Positions 15,201-27,200 of a DNA stretch of 64,000 nucleotides are shown one piece after another (the stretch's first letter is position 1; every line of letters starts with the position of its first letter). A program made the translations under genes and the position numbers. The notes below the pieces were generated by a model. It was not told the DNA's origin. It ran no database searches and saw nothing but the letters and a program-made list of their open reading frames with translations. This DNA comes from Atopsyche davidsoni (Eukaryota; Arthropoda; Insecta; Trichoptera; Hydrobiosidae): assembly GCA_022113835.1 (NCBI GenBank), contig JAILWY010000009.1:7788001-7852000 (forward strand), written 5' to 3'.

Positions 15201-18200
15201 GCCAAAACTAAAATGTACTTAATTATACTGTTTTTTTTATATCTCATTTTAGTAATTACTATCATTGTAATAGTGAGGTCATCGTTAATTTTGACTGAAT
15301 TAACTGAATTTTTTATTAAAAAAAAGATAATAAATATTTACACAATGATCTTATAAACGCGTTTAGTTATTTGGAGTAGAGTCGTGTTTTTATAAATGGT
15401 ATCATATATGACATGAAAAATGACCGGATGCCCAGAAGGCAAACGGGAAATGGGGCGCAGGCTTAGAGGATTCTTGCTTTTTCAGGTTTTTGCGGTCGTG
15501 CTTACATCGACGCAAGTAATACAAGCACTTCATGCTTTGAGATACTTTTTGTATAGTATTGTTTATCTAAAAGTTTTATATATATTTTTTTATATTAAAG
15601 CAGGCCTACGTAGTGTATGAGTATATTTTGCATCCCATTGCAATAGAACACCAAAAGTAAAATTAAGTAAATAGCAAGCAGCAGTCGGGCCGGCCGCGGC
15701 GTGTGAAGGCGCTCCGTTCCCGGGAGGCGTTCAGATGGAGCGGCCCCGATTAGCCATTGCGATGGGAGATTTTATTATGAAAGTTCACACGAGGAAAGCG
15801 CTCCTCTGCGGAGGATCGCCCGGAATTCCGAACACCTCGGATAAGATCAGATTCACGACCATCTAAATCGGCTTGTAATTTTGATTTTGGTAAACACCTT
15901 AACCCTTTATTGGCTAAGACCAATTTTTGTACAATAACCAATGTTTGATTTTTTATTATTTTTTACGTGCTTCGTTTTTGTTGGTTTTCTTCTCATTTGA
16001 ATGCTTCTCGCGAATTTTTTTTTGTATACTTTATTTTAATGTTTATCCACTACTTTAACTTTTGACATATTTGTCAGCCAAAAGTTTTGTACTCTTCTCA
16101 ATCATGTAATTCTGCGCTGGCGTTAATTCCAACATCCGACCTCTACGAGCCGCACTCCAGCGGTAGTTGGAATGGTCGATTTTATTCCATCCCACTCCGC
16201 ATGTTTTACGCGGAATGGAATGGATAACACAGGAGCGGTTGTTGATCGTTACACGGACCATCTATATTCACAATCCCGTTGCTCTGCTAGAGCCGTGCCT
16301 TTGAATTTATCATCTAATGAGCTTTTCGAGACCGCAGATTTAATTTGTTCGGAATATAGCACTGTTACCTATTGGAATTGTGCTGTTAAACATATAAAAT
16401 ATAAGTATTTGTACCCACCGACCGAGATGGTCTGCAATTACGGAAAATACATTTAGTTTATATTTGAAGTATTTTAGAGTGCAACTAGTACTTTAATCTA
16501 ATTCGACGTCATTGGTTGCTTTCTTAATATAATAAAACATGCTTATAACTTAATAAAGAATGCGCATGTAAAAAAAAAAATTCACGCATTTAGTAAATTA
16601 TGCTATGCATATGGCATCATGTGATACTTGTTGAGTCAGTTTTTTGAAAAATTTGCTTTCGCCTCTGAACAAAAAGAATATAAATAGTATATTTGTAATT
16701 TTATACGACTGTTAAATAATTTATATGAATGGACGTTAATTCTCCTGATTTTTTTCTTGTTATTCTTTCATATAAGGGTAAATTAGACTCATTTGTAGCG
16801 GAGATATCTTCGCAAAAGCCGTAGGTGCATTGTCGATCCGAGGCCCGAGTTTCCCCGACACGACGTCCGGTGGGTGGCGGGAATGGATACACCTCATTAT
16901 ATTAATAAATTTTGATTTATGTTGAACTGATTTTGACTTTATGCCGCGATACCGCCAAGTATGGCGGCTGTGGGCAATGAAAACTAATGAATATGTACAC
17001 AACGGCATTTGTGTAAACCTAAAATTAGCGGTATTTATGCTGTAGTACGCATGACTCACTTGTTAAAACGAATATTTTGGATGTATTTATTTTGGTTTAT
17101 AAACAAACATTAAAAATTCAATGAAGTAATATGAGTCATAAATTTATATGTGCTGGGAACAGTTATTTTTATTTTTTTCTAGATGCTGTAAAATTAGTCA
17201 CTGTTTTTCGAAGTGAAAATATACGTAATTTTTTTGCTGCTTTCTAGATTGAGGCTTTGATTTGGAATTGAATATAGGGATAATAGTAGTCTACACCAGG
17301 GCTTGTATCTATTACTGAATGAATTCAAATTGAATGCAAACAGAATTAAATAATTGTAACTGAAATATGCGGTTGTGTTTGCACCCCTCCTCGGAGGCAG
17401 GCACTGGCGCGCGGTAGCTCCGTCTCACCCCGCCCGTGCGCGCCGCCGGAGACGGAAGACCAGTCCGCAGCGAGTGGCTGGAGGCTGCGCGGGTTCAACG
17501 CTCGCCAGAGGTGGACCAGAGCTGGTCCCAGGACCAGCGGAAGGATTATCGAGCTCTCAGTTCTCGGGTGCTACTATACTGGGTGTATCGTGTACCAATA
17601 AAACCTCTAATAAGCTATACGACATATTAATGTTTTTGATGAGGGTTCGTGGGTTCATTGAGTTTTAAAAAAATATATTAATTATTCAAAGGACACTTTT
17701 TAGAACCTTTTTAACTGACATAAGCTTTAAAAAAAATCACCGAAATATTGACCGTAAAATATTTTTTTAAACACACTTCATTAATCCGAATGAATATTGA
17801 AATTTTAATGGTCTGAAAATAGCCAACACTTTTAGATACATAAAAATAACAATAAGTAAACCACCAGTTGATATCATTTAAATTTGAACAAAACCGATTA
17901 AAAAAAAAATATTTTTTACGTACATGACATCATACATAATTTTATTGAAATAATATTTCGAAATGTAACTCCTAATATACTCTTCAAATGACTGTTTTAA
18001 TTCTTGAGTTTTTGAAAATATATATGATACTTTTAACATTAATGTTTACAAAATCAAAATATACTAGAGAAATAAATAAATATATAAAAAAATGTGTCAA
18101 TAATAATTAAGTTCTAAACACGTTCAGGGAATATTTATTTTCCTATGTGCAGTTTTTGGGAAAGATGAGGGTTGTCACTTTTAGGCCTGTGCGGATGACA

Positions 18201-21200
18201 AATAGGTCGGCTTAATGAATCCCCGTGTATATTGAAGTGGTCAAATCCAAACAGGTTTGGGATCTCGATGGCTGAACAGATTGATGCTCGTGTACGTTCA
18301 TTAGATAATTCGGTTTTGCAACATCCATCGGCGGGATCTCCGAGCGGGTCTAATTCTAGGTTATGTTTCCGCGTAAAAAAGAGACCCAATAAAGAGAGAC
18401 CACTGGTACTCTCCGTGACGACACCGCGCTCGTCCAGGAATCTTATTGTAACAAATATTTGATCAGAATACTAACGCCTCTCGATTTCGTTGTGGGTTTT
18501 TTTATACGTTTAGTTACGTCGAGTCCACTGACAGTTTTCGTCAAGATTTTTTGACTTGAATGTGTAAAATATATGGAACGATTCGGTGGAAGACGATAAA
18601 AAATAATTTATAGCAGATCGTTCGAAAAGCAAAATATCTTATTAAATCTAAACGGCCTTGGCATTCGTTTATTTAAAATCGTCAATATTATATCATTCGG
18701 CATAAAATTATAAATTCGTTAAGATTTTATTTATTTATGAGAATGTTGACATAATCTGCTATTTTAACAGCCACTTCGTCAAAATGTTAATGTAAACAAT
18801 GATTTTATGTTATTGTTAATATTGGCGGTCGCGGTATTCAAGATGTAGCGGTTATTTTTTTAAATAATAAAATAAACCGGTAGGGAGACGAGAGGCTTCT
18901 CGCTCTTTGCAATAAACAGTATGCATCGGCGTCTCACGACGAGGGCTAACCCGAGTGACACTGGCGACATTGATTCGCGTCCGACGGCCGCGCGCTCTTC
19001 GCTCTGCCGTCCCGAATTGCAGGCGGATAGTTAAACGGGTGCTTTGACACCGGGAGCGTCAAACTGACCGCAATAACATTAATTTGCGTGCAGTTCGAGC
19101 AGACCGCTGGGCGATCGCGGTCGTCTCCGCTCGGGCCGCGCCGCACCGGCGAGTCTCAGTGGCGCGACTCCGCGGCTCCGGCGGTGGACGTCGGTCCAGA
19201 AAGCCGGTAAGGACGCCACAATTCGGTCCATCACTCGCGAAGATGCAGTCGGGAGCGCTCGAGATGGCGCGCCGGCGAGAAATCGATCGATCAATAACGG
19301 AAACGCGAGATGCGAGGGCGAGGGGGCGGGGGCGGGGGGCGGCGCGCGGCCAAGGGCGGTCAGTCGCTGCGAATCTCCGCGCGGCCCGGAGCCTCGCAGC
19401 TGCCGCCCGCCGCCCCCGAGGAATCCGGCCCGGGCCCCCGCCCCGCCCGCGGACTCCGGCCGTGCGATATGCGCCCCCGCCCCGCAGGGACGCCCGCCCG
19501 CCTCCAGCCTCCCGCCTCCAGCCTCCCGCGACAGGTGACGCTGACCGCCGGCCGGAAGCCTCTCCTCGGCGCGAACGACGCGGTGAAATCGAAATCGGAC
19601 GAGCTTCGGCCGCTCGGCTCTCGTCGTGGCCGCTTCCGGCGCGTCGTCGCCCGCGGAGCCGGTAGCGACGGAGCGCTCGGACTTCTCGGCCCCCTCCCTC
19701 GGCCTTCTCGTTCGCAGAATCGAATCGAACGGATTCGCGTTTGTCTCTCGCGCTCGCGCGCTTCCCTCCGCTCGGTGCGTGGTATTCTTTGTGTTTCCCC
19801 GCGCGAGTGTCGCCGGGCGCCTCCGTCGTCTCCCGGAGTCCGCCGATACTGAGAGGCGAATCGTGACCTTTCGTGGCGGCGGAAGCTCGCGGGATCGGTA
19901 TACCTCTGCCTTCGGGCGGCGGCGCGGGCGAGCGACGGCGCGACTTCAGAGCTTAGCGAAGTCTCGCGCGAATAACATCGCGGCGCTCGCTCTTCGGGTT
20001 TCCGAATACCGACGACAAGAGCGAAGCTCGCCTCGGCCTCCGGTCGCGCGAGCCCGAGGCCCGAGCCCCGAGGCCCGAGTTCCGAGGCCCGAGCCCCGAG
20101 GCCCGAGTTCCGAGGCCCGAGCCCCGAGCCCCGAGCCCCGTCCGACTCGGCCGCCGGGTCGCGGCTCGAGTCGTCAGCGCGGCGGGCGAGCGAGGCGACG
20201 TGACGGAGGGCCGCGCAGGACGCGGGCCGGAGCCGCCGCCGGTATCATGCGGACGATACGAACATTCTTTCCATTGCAGTGCCCCCCCTTCTGCAAACCT
20301 GTTGCCGTGTATCTCGTACTTTTTGCGCTGCCGAGGCAAAACAACTCGATAGGGGAATGTTCAGAAAGTTAAATCCGACAAAGTGAACGCTATACTCGGA
20401 GCTTAAAGCCGCTCCGGCCGATCACTCCGCCTGTGCAATAATAACTCGGATTAATAATGGAATCGAGCTTTTGAGCTCGCCGTAGTGCTTGTGAAGTCGC
20501 GATGTGGAGATGCCGAAGCCGCTGCCGCTCGCCGAGTGCTCGTTTTGAGGACAAACTTGAATTTTTCATTGCATCTGTGCATTCTATTCAGGTTTCTGTT
20601 GTTTTGTGTATTATATCAGTGTCAAATGAACCCTCTTTGTAATTTAATTCCGCACCGCCCTCCAGTGACTGACCGCGGTGCTTAGAAAAGGCCTTCAGAA
20701 TAAAACAAAGAAAATGTGATTCGTCATCGTCCTTTACCTGAAAAAAGTGAATCATCTCGTATTCGGTGAATTTAAACGTCAGTTATTTTCGTTTGTTGTT
20801 GAGATACTTTTTTTTTAACCCGTTTTACCCGAAATCATAGTCGTTACGTCACAAGTAAGCATTATTTTATGAATACTACATAAAAAGCAGTGCAAGAGTG
20901 TAAATATTGATTCTTGTATTTAAATTTCGCTCAGATTTTTGACCGTCTCGCGTCGATGGTATATCATACATTTTTTCGTGCCTTCTGGATACGTCTCGAT
21001 GGACGTTCGCGAAACCGAATCATAGCTAATTGTATTTACGTGAAGAATTTAATGGCGAATTCGGGCGGCGGCGACCGAGCCAAGGCCAACTCCATCTGGG
21101 GCAGTCATGGACCCGCGGGTTTTTATTGTTTCACAAAGATCATCTTTGATACGCTAGGAGCGGATCGCTCGGATAGAGAATGGTGAATTCAGTGACCGTT

Positions 21201-24200
21201 CCGACAAGATCGGCCAATCGGTACCGATATTTCACTGCGATTATCTTTGGTATTAGATAATTTATCATGTATTATTGTAACGATATTCCGCTTCAGTTTT
21301 TGCTGCAACTTGCAATCTCTCGATCTGTTTTATATAATGTCAGATAACAAAACAAGAAAAACAATCGCATCTACCTAAATCTAATGATGACCGAACATCG
21401 GTCATTTGGGTACTATTGTAAATTATTGTGCCTCCGGGAGTAACTAGAGAAGAGAACTGGGGTTTCTAGTTTGGACGCGTACTTGGAATTTGTTCGGAAG
21501 AAGTTTCACTCTTAATAGAGATTCCGTGTGATCACAGCATTACAGTTTAATGCTCTTTGATCACGATCACTGCAATACGATATAATTTTACACGAAATAG
21601 CGACATGTTATTTCTAATTACTGTTAAATTTAAATTAATTGTTTTGATCATTTTTTATTTTTATAAACAATGCATCTTATGATTTTGTCGTTTTACAGAA
21701 TCTGGAGATAGCGGCGTAGTCATTGTGACGAGAGGACCCCGGCCGCCCCCGGATGGGCGGGAGAACCCGGCCGCCCACCACGAGGAGCCCCCCGCGCCCC
21801 CGCCCCACAAGTACCGCACGCAGCTAGCCCTCCCCGCCCCCCCCGCCGCTCCGCAACCCAAGGAGAGCAAGATGGTGGAACACATGGTGCGGTCCCTGTC
21901 GTACGAGTCGCCGACCCGGCATGCCAAGGCGGCCGTTCCCAAATCCTACGGCCGAGGCAAAGATGCAAAGAGCGAGGGAAGCGTTAAAGATAAGATTGCC
22001 ATGTTCTCTGTCAACAAGACCTCCGACGCGCCGTCCCCCGCCAACGCAGACAGAAGGACCAGCTCTTCCGGCAGCCGGCCGGCCGACCGAAGCACCGCGC
22101 CGGCCGGTCGCGCGTCTGGACTTCATTCCGAATATATTTCTAAATCGCAAGAGAATTTACTCGACTTCTCGAACCGTTCGATGAACGATACCTACGGAAG
22201 CTCAAAGAGTTACAGCGTGGATTGGAGCAGCAGTTCGGTTCAAAAGCCGCCGCCGGTTTACATCGAGCCCCCGAAGCCGAGTCTTCCGAGCTCCAAACCT
22301 CCAGACGAATATCCGAACTATCAAGTGGATGAGCCCAAAATATGTCCGATTGTAATGCTCAACAGGGCGCTTTCCGTACCGGAACGATCTTCCAAGACTG
22401 ACGCTACAAAAAATAGCAATCACCGATCGACGATCGATTATCTAATAGAGCAAAGAAGAAAAACTATGGCTAAATTGAGAGGGTTAGTGATCCCTGATTC
22501 TCCCAGTATTTCCAATCTACCGGAAATAAGAAGCCGAGACTCTCTTAAGCTTTTGTCTACGTCGATCCTCGAGGAAAACAAGAAGACGACTAGTCGCCCA
22601 TTGGACAAATCCAAACCTGCGCCTCAATCCCCGACAATGCTGACGATGTGGGATAGTCAATCGATCATTAACAATGTGCCCAAGTATTCTCCCGCGTTTA
22701 AGCGTAAACCCTTACAAGTTTACGGCCCCAAAATGTCAACAACGTTGGTGACGTCAGCATTACCAAAGTACTCAGATGGTGCAGATGAGTACGAAAATGG
22801 CAAATTAAACGAACCCCATTCCAGTCTCTCGCTGAGGAAAATTTCTGCGCCGTCGAAGCCTCCCAGGACATCATTGGATATGAAGAAATCGTTTGATCTC
22901 AACGAACTGTCGCAGAAAGTTAACACTTTACCATCGAACTTTCGGTCCACGAACAGTGTTATTAACCTCAATGTAGCCGCTCCGTCTTCAAAGTCGCGAA
23001 TGTTTTCCAGTGACGCGGTAGACCATTCCAGTCTGAAAATGCTTAAAACGTTTCCTGAAACTGCCGATAGTGATAATGATTCCGCAGTCAGCTCGACTCA
23101 GTCGAGCTACTTGTCTACCGTGTCCTCTCCGACCCCGTCGATCAACACAGTCGACAATACGGAGTCAGATTGTTCTAGTCAGTCGATTTTATCCCAAGAT
23201 GTCACTTTGCATTCTCAAAATAATTATGCTAACTTATTTTCTAAAAACGACGAAGGATTGTTCACTAACGGGTTCAATCACAATCTGCTTCAGTTAGACG
23301 AGAGAAAGAGAGACGTTTGTCGATCTCTGTCTTCTGACACGAGTACTTCTGCGGGATCTTCCAATAGTTCAACGCTGACTTCTGGATCTCAAGCCAGCTG
23401 CAGTTCCGCCGGCAGCTCCAACACCGACACTGGAAGTCACCGAGTCCTAAAGCCGAGAAGCATAGAGGCTATAAATAGAAAAAATATTCTTGCCTCGGCA
23501 AAGTGCAGAAGCGGTAAGGATAACAAATTTGGCTCTCCGCTGATCGAGAGAAAATTCTCTGATGATAGCAACGTCGAGAGCACCGACGAGTATGAGTCCA
23601 GTAAGAAAAGCGAGACTCAATTCGTGTCCAAAGAATTGCAGCACCTCAACGGGGAGAAACCTAAATTCACCAGTACCCGAAGCAGATCTCGAGTGGAGAG
23701 CAGTCTCGCCAACTCCATTCTGAAAGTCGCATACTCCAATCTAGTGGTGGAGGACAAGATGTCCAAGAAAAAGAAGGGAGAATCCGCGAGCACGTGTAGC
23801 GACACGGGGTCGGACAGCGACATCGAAGTCATCAAGATCATTAAGCTGGACGTGAAGCCAAACAAGCACAAGAAGTACAGCAACGGAGCCCCCGCGGACA
23901 GAACCAAGCAGCACGACGCGAATCCGGCCCGCCGGCAGGGGGATAATTACGCAAAGACTGCAGAACAAGCGAAAGTAAAACGATCAATCGAAAATAGCAT
24001 CACGAATGCAAACAAGGCGAGCAGTAATAGCGCAGAGGTCGCACGACACGTCGTCTCGTCCGCCAACGGCAGCGAGAGCAAGTCGGCGCCCAAGAGCGAG
24101 AGCCACAAGGCCCAGCGGCCTCCCAAGGAAGTCGCGCTCACGCAGGAAGCCCCCGAGGACAAGGAGGAGCAGGACGGCTGGTGCGAGGTGCGCCTGGCCA

Positions 24201-27200
24201 GGGGCACCGGCGGCCTGGGAGTCACGCTGGCGGGGGGCGCCGACTGCGAGGCCCAAGAAGTCACTGTGAGTAATTATTTTTCAGTATTCATACCGAGTCC
24301 AAAAGTCTCGATGTTATTTGTATCAATTACGCGTGAAAAGAATCCTGATGAAGTAGAGCCCGTTCACTGCCTGTCTTATTAATACGGTTTTCTGTATTGT
24401 CGTGTCTGTAACGTGAGATCTCACATCTCGATAGTGAGATACATGTACAAGGATTGCATACAAACATTTCTGTGTCTCCGCTTATATTGTGAAGTGGTCG
24501 GTGATCTAATGCGTCCATTTAAAATGTAAAATACGAGTATAGCATTACACCCGGCACGCGGTTGCCGTTACTCGATTTTAATAAGCGATACTCGATTTTC
24601 TTTGCAATCGGACAGTGCTAAATATATTCTTTAAATGTAATCGCAGATTAATGTTTCATGGTGAGGAAAGACTGAATTATGGTCGACGAGTCAACGTAAA
24701 TCTCTTGCGGAAACTTTCTTATATCCCGCTTTCCGAAATTCCTTCTCGATCGAATGCTCCAGTGAGTGTTGATAGAATATTCTCAGGGAGCCGTTATAAA
24801 AGGGTACGATAATTGCTCCCCTGCGGCTGAATGTAAAAAGGTAGACTTGACCTGCGAGTGGTCATGGCGGCCTCGGGGTGTTCCCTCCTCTTTTCCACGA
24901 TTATCGCCTGCGTGTTAGCAAATCTGCAAGCTTCAAGTTTAAGTGAATATCTCGTGAGCTTTAACCGCCGGCACTTCAGCGAATAGCTTTATTTCAAGGC
25001 CCGGCTATAAAGTGTGCCCTTTACGAGCTTCTCGGAATAACAGCATCCCATGAAAGCTTATTAAAGCCATACTGATATGAAGCATGTTCATAACTACAGA
25101 TAATAATTAGATACTTATTCTATTAAACTGTTAGACTTAATACTCGATGACTTCATGGCACTCCTAATTTCAATTGCAACTAGTGTTAAAAAATCCGTGG
25201 CAAATTGAAGTACTGGAAACTTTTACGACCGAGGTATGTTAAAATGCCAGAAGCGCAAATTCTGCGGCAAAAAACCGTTTAGACAAAATTAAACTCGTTT
25301 ATATTATAATAATTACATTGATTCAAATTGTAAATGGTCAAAATATGCACAGTGCCTCAATAAGGCGACCAGATTGCAGTACTAATGGTACTGTAGTATT
25401 AATTCTGAGTGAGATACTCATACTGAATGTTTCATAACTTATGTTATTATTCGAAAGAGAGACTACAAATATTTCATAACCGCCATAAATTATTCTTACC
25501 CACATTGTGGTCCAGTGGTTAGTACACTTGTTAATCGACCACGATGTTCCGGGTTTGACACCAGCGATTGCAATATTTATTTTAAGATTTATTTTCAATA
25601 AATACCACTCGAGTAAAAACCCTCGATTGGTGATTACGCTCTATACAACAAAGTAAATTATAGAGACGTATACATTGCATATGATTGTTGCAAACCGCTT
25701 GTTTCTTTGTGTCTTCCAATTGCGGCCTTCTACATTTGCACAGTAGTGTTATTTTACATTCAAATCACCGACTTGATTACTTTTGGTAAACATGTACGAA
25801 ATCGTATTAATTTCTTTTAATATTTATTTATGTGAATTTGAACAAAATAATTATGTATCAAAATCAAAAATATACATTTTTTGTGTATATTTTTTATAGA
25901 TCTTAATCTTCCCTTTCGGGTGATTAAGTTTTGAGCTGACGTGACGATTTAGTCGGAATTGTAACGAATAACGGGGGAAGTTTTTTTTTGACGAGTAGAC
26001 TGTCTCTCGGCCGGATTTGGAGTTGTTAAATTTAATTAACATGTTCTTTGGACTTTAATGGTGAGAATTTCGGAATTCCTTTGTGCTGATCTGGATCAGT
26101 CATAACACGGCGCGGATAGAGCAGCGCACCTTTGTCTGTAGCTCGCGCCGCATAGAATCCATTCACATTACTCTTGTGCGAGTTTCATTGTTGATTAAAT
26201 AACAATAATGTATCGAAATAAAGTGTTGCACTATCTAATTTATTTCTTCTCAATCTTGACTCATTAAAATTTTTATGAAAAAAATGAGCTTTGTGTGATT
26301 CAATCCTAAGTCACTGAAACATTTATTATATTATAATAACTCCCCATAATAACGCTTATGCAGTAATTGTATTAATATCGGAAAGTTTGTTTATTCATAA
26401 TAATAAGTAAATATTATATAATTTTATTATTTACGAAAAAACGTACACAGAACTAGAGGTTGCATAAAAAAGCCTTCGATTATTTGTATAGTTAGTTTAA
26501 TATTTTGGCCACAAAGACTTTTTTTTAAAGCAGCCTCAATATAAAATAAGCTATATTAAAGAGAATTATATTTTTCGATACCCAATTATATACGTATAAT
26601 TAATGTATTGGCGAATAAAAATTGTTAAGACTGATACGTGGCCGAGATATCGCTTGCTCGATCTTCGTTTTGGCAGGTGAATATCAAATAAATGTTATTG
26701 AACTTTGCAAGTTTGCTAAATCTCATACTTATGGCTGATTTATTGTTAGTACATAGCATGTTGGTTTTTTTTTTAAATGTGACACTGAAAAAATTAAAAT
26801 TAGTATTATTTTTAAAATATGTATGTAACATTTGCATTGAGACCGATGCAATGCTTCCTTTACCATAAAGTGCTGTTTGATTACACTGATGAGATGTATA
26901 GAGTTGCGCGTAATTTGCATTTATAACTCGAGGAGTAATATCTTGCGGTACTTAATTGTTTTGAGGTATTATTATGCAGTAAACAGCAGATTTGTTCAGA
27001 ATCATCCATCGCCGGTGAGGCCGCATGGAGGAAGCGCGTTACTGCGCTTTGGGGTTCAAATGCCATGGCGCAATCACTTCGATCGGTAACATGCTGGTAG
27101 CACTCGACAGGAGATATATTTCATGCATGAACCTGCGTACCAGTTTTTTGATTCCCGTGCGTTAACTGTAACAGGTTTTAAAAGTCAGTATCGAGCTTCA

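Larger units (their letters stand above)
18880..20560 (+). promoter_or_regulatory. CpG-rich island, candidate internal promoter of gene A
   Basis: About 1.7 kb of strongly GC- and CpG-rich DNA inside an AT-rich intron, 1.1 kb upstream of the large gene A exon. Long overlapping ORFs in several frames (for example 19084-19665, 19626-20372, 19953-20339 minus) are a by-product of the composition and none looks like a conserved protein. An arthropod initiator-like TCAGT occurs near 19156. I infer an alternative promoter and 5' UTR for a shorter gene A isoform. Confidence 0.4.
2838..21698 (+). other. Gene A intron 2 (18.9 kb) with GC-rich islands and repeats
   Basis: A long AT-rich intron. It contains the transposon remnants listed separately and several sharply GC-rich islands, near 6430-6500, 7505-7620, 10215-10460, 10980-11110, 15685-15850, 17380-17560 and 18880-20560. 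Islands this distinct from the background are either alternative exons, internal promoters or enhancers. I could not assign exons to them except the candidate at 19243-19534. A perfect 8-bp-stem hairpin lies at 21387-21405. Confidence 0.65.

Noticed and set aside
17375..17668. GC-rich ORFs that might be a gene A exon
   Set aside because: Several frames are open, none has a convincing acceptor and donor pair in the phase needed between 2837 and 21699.
19626..20372. A 248-codon ORF in the CpG-rich island
   Set aside because: Long frames occur here on both strands because stop codons are rare in GC-rich DNA; the product is low-complexity and includes the tandem repeat.
21661..22150. Minus-strand ORFs of 80-108 codons over the start of the large exon
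   Set aside because: They are antisense shadows of the well-supported gene A frame.
25495..25570. A functional tRNA gene
   Set aside because: A and B boxes are present but the B box has a mismatch and the acceptor and anticodon stems do not pair well; a SINE fits better.
27000..27020. A possible 15-nt microexon (TTGTTCAG before it, GTGAGG after it) in intron 3
   Set aside because: It would insert five residues into the PDZ1 core, and AG/GT pairs this close occur by chance.
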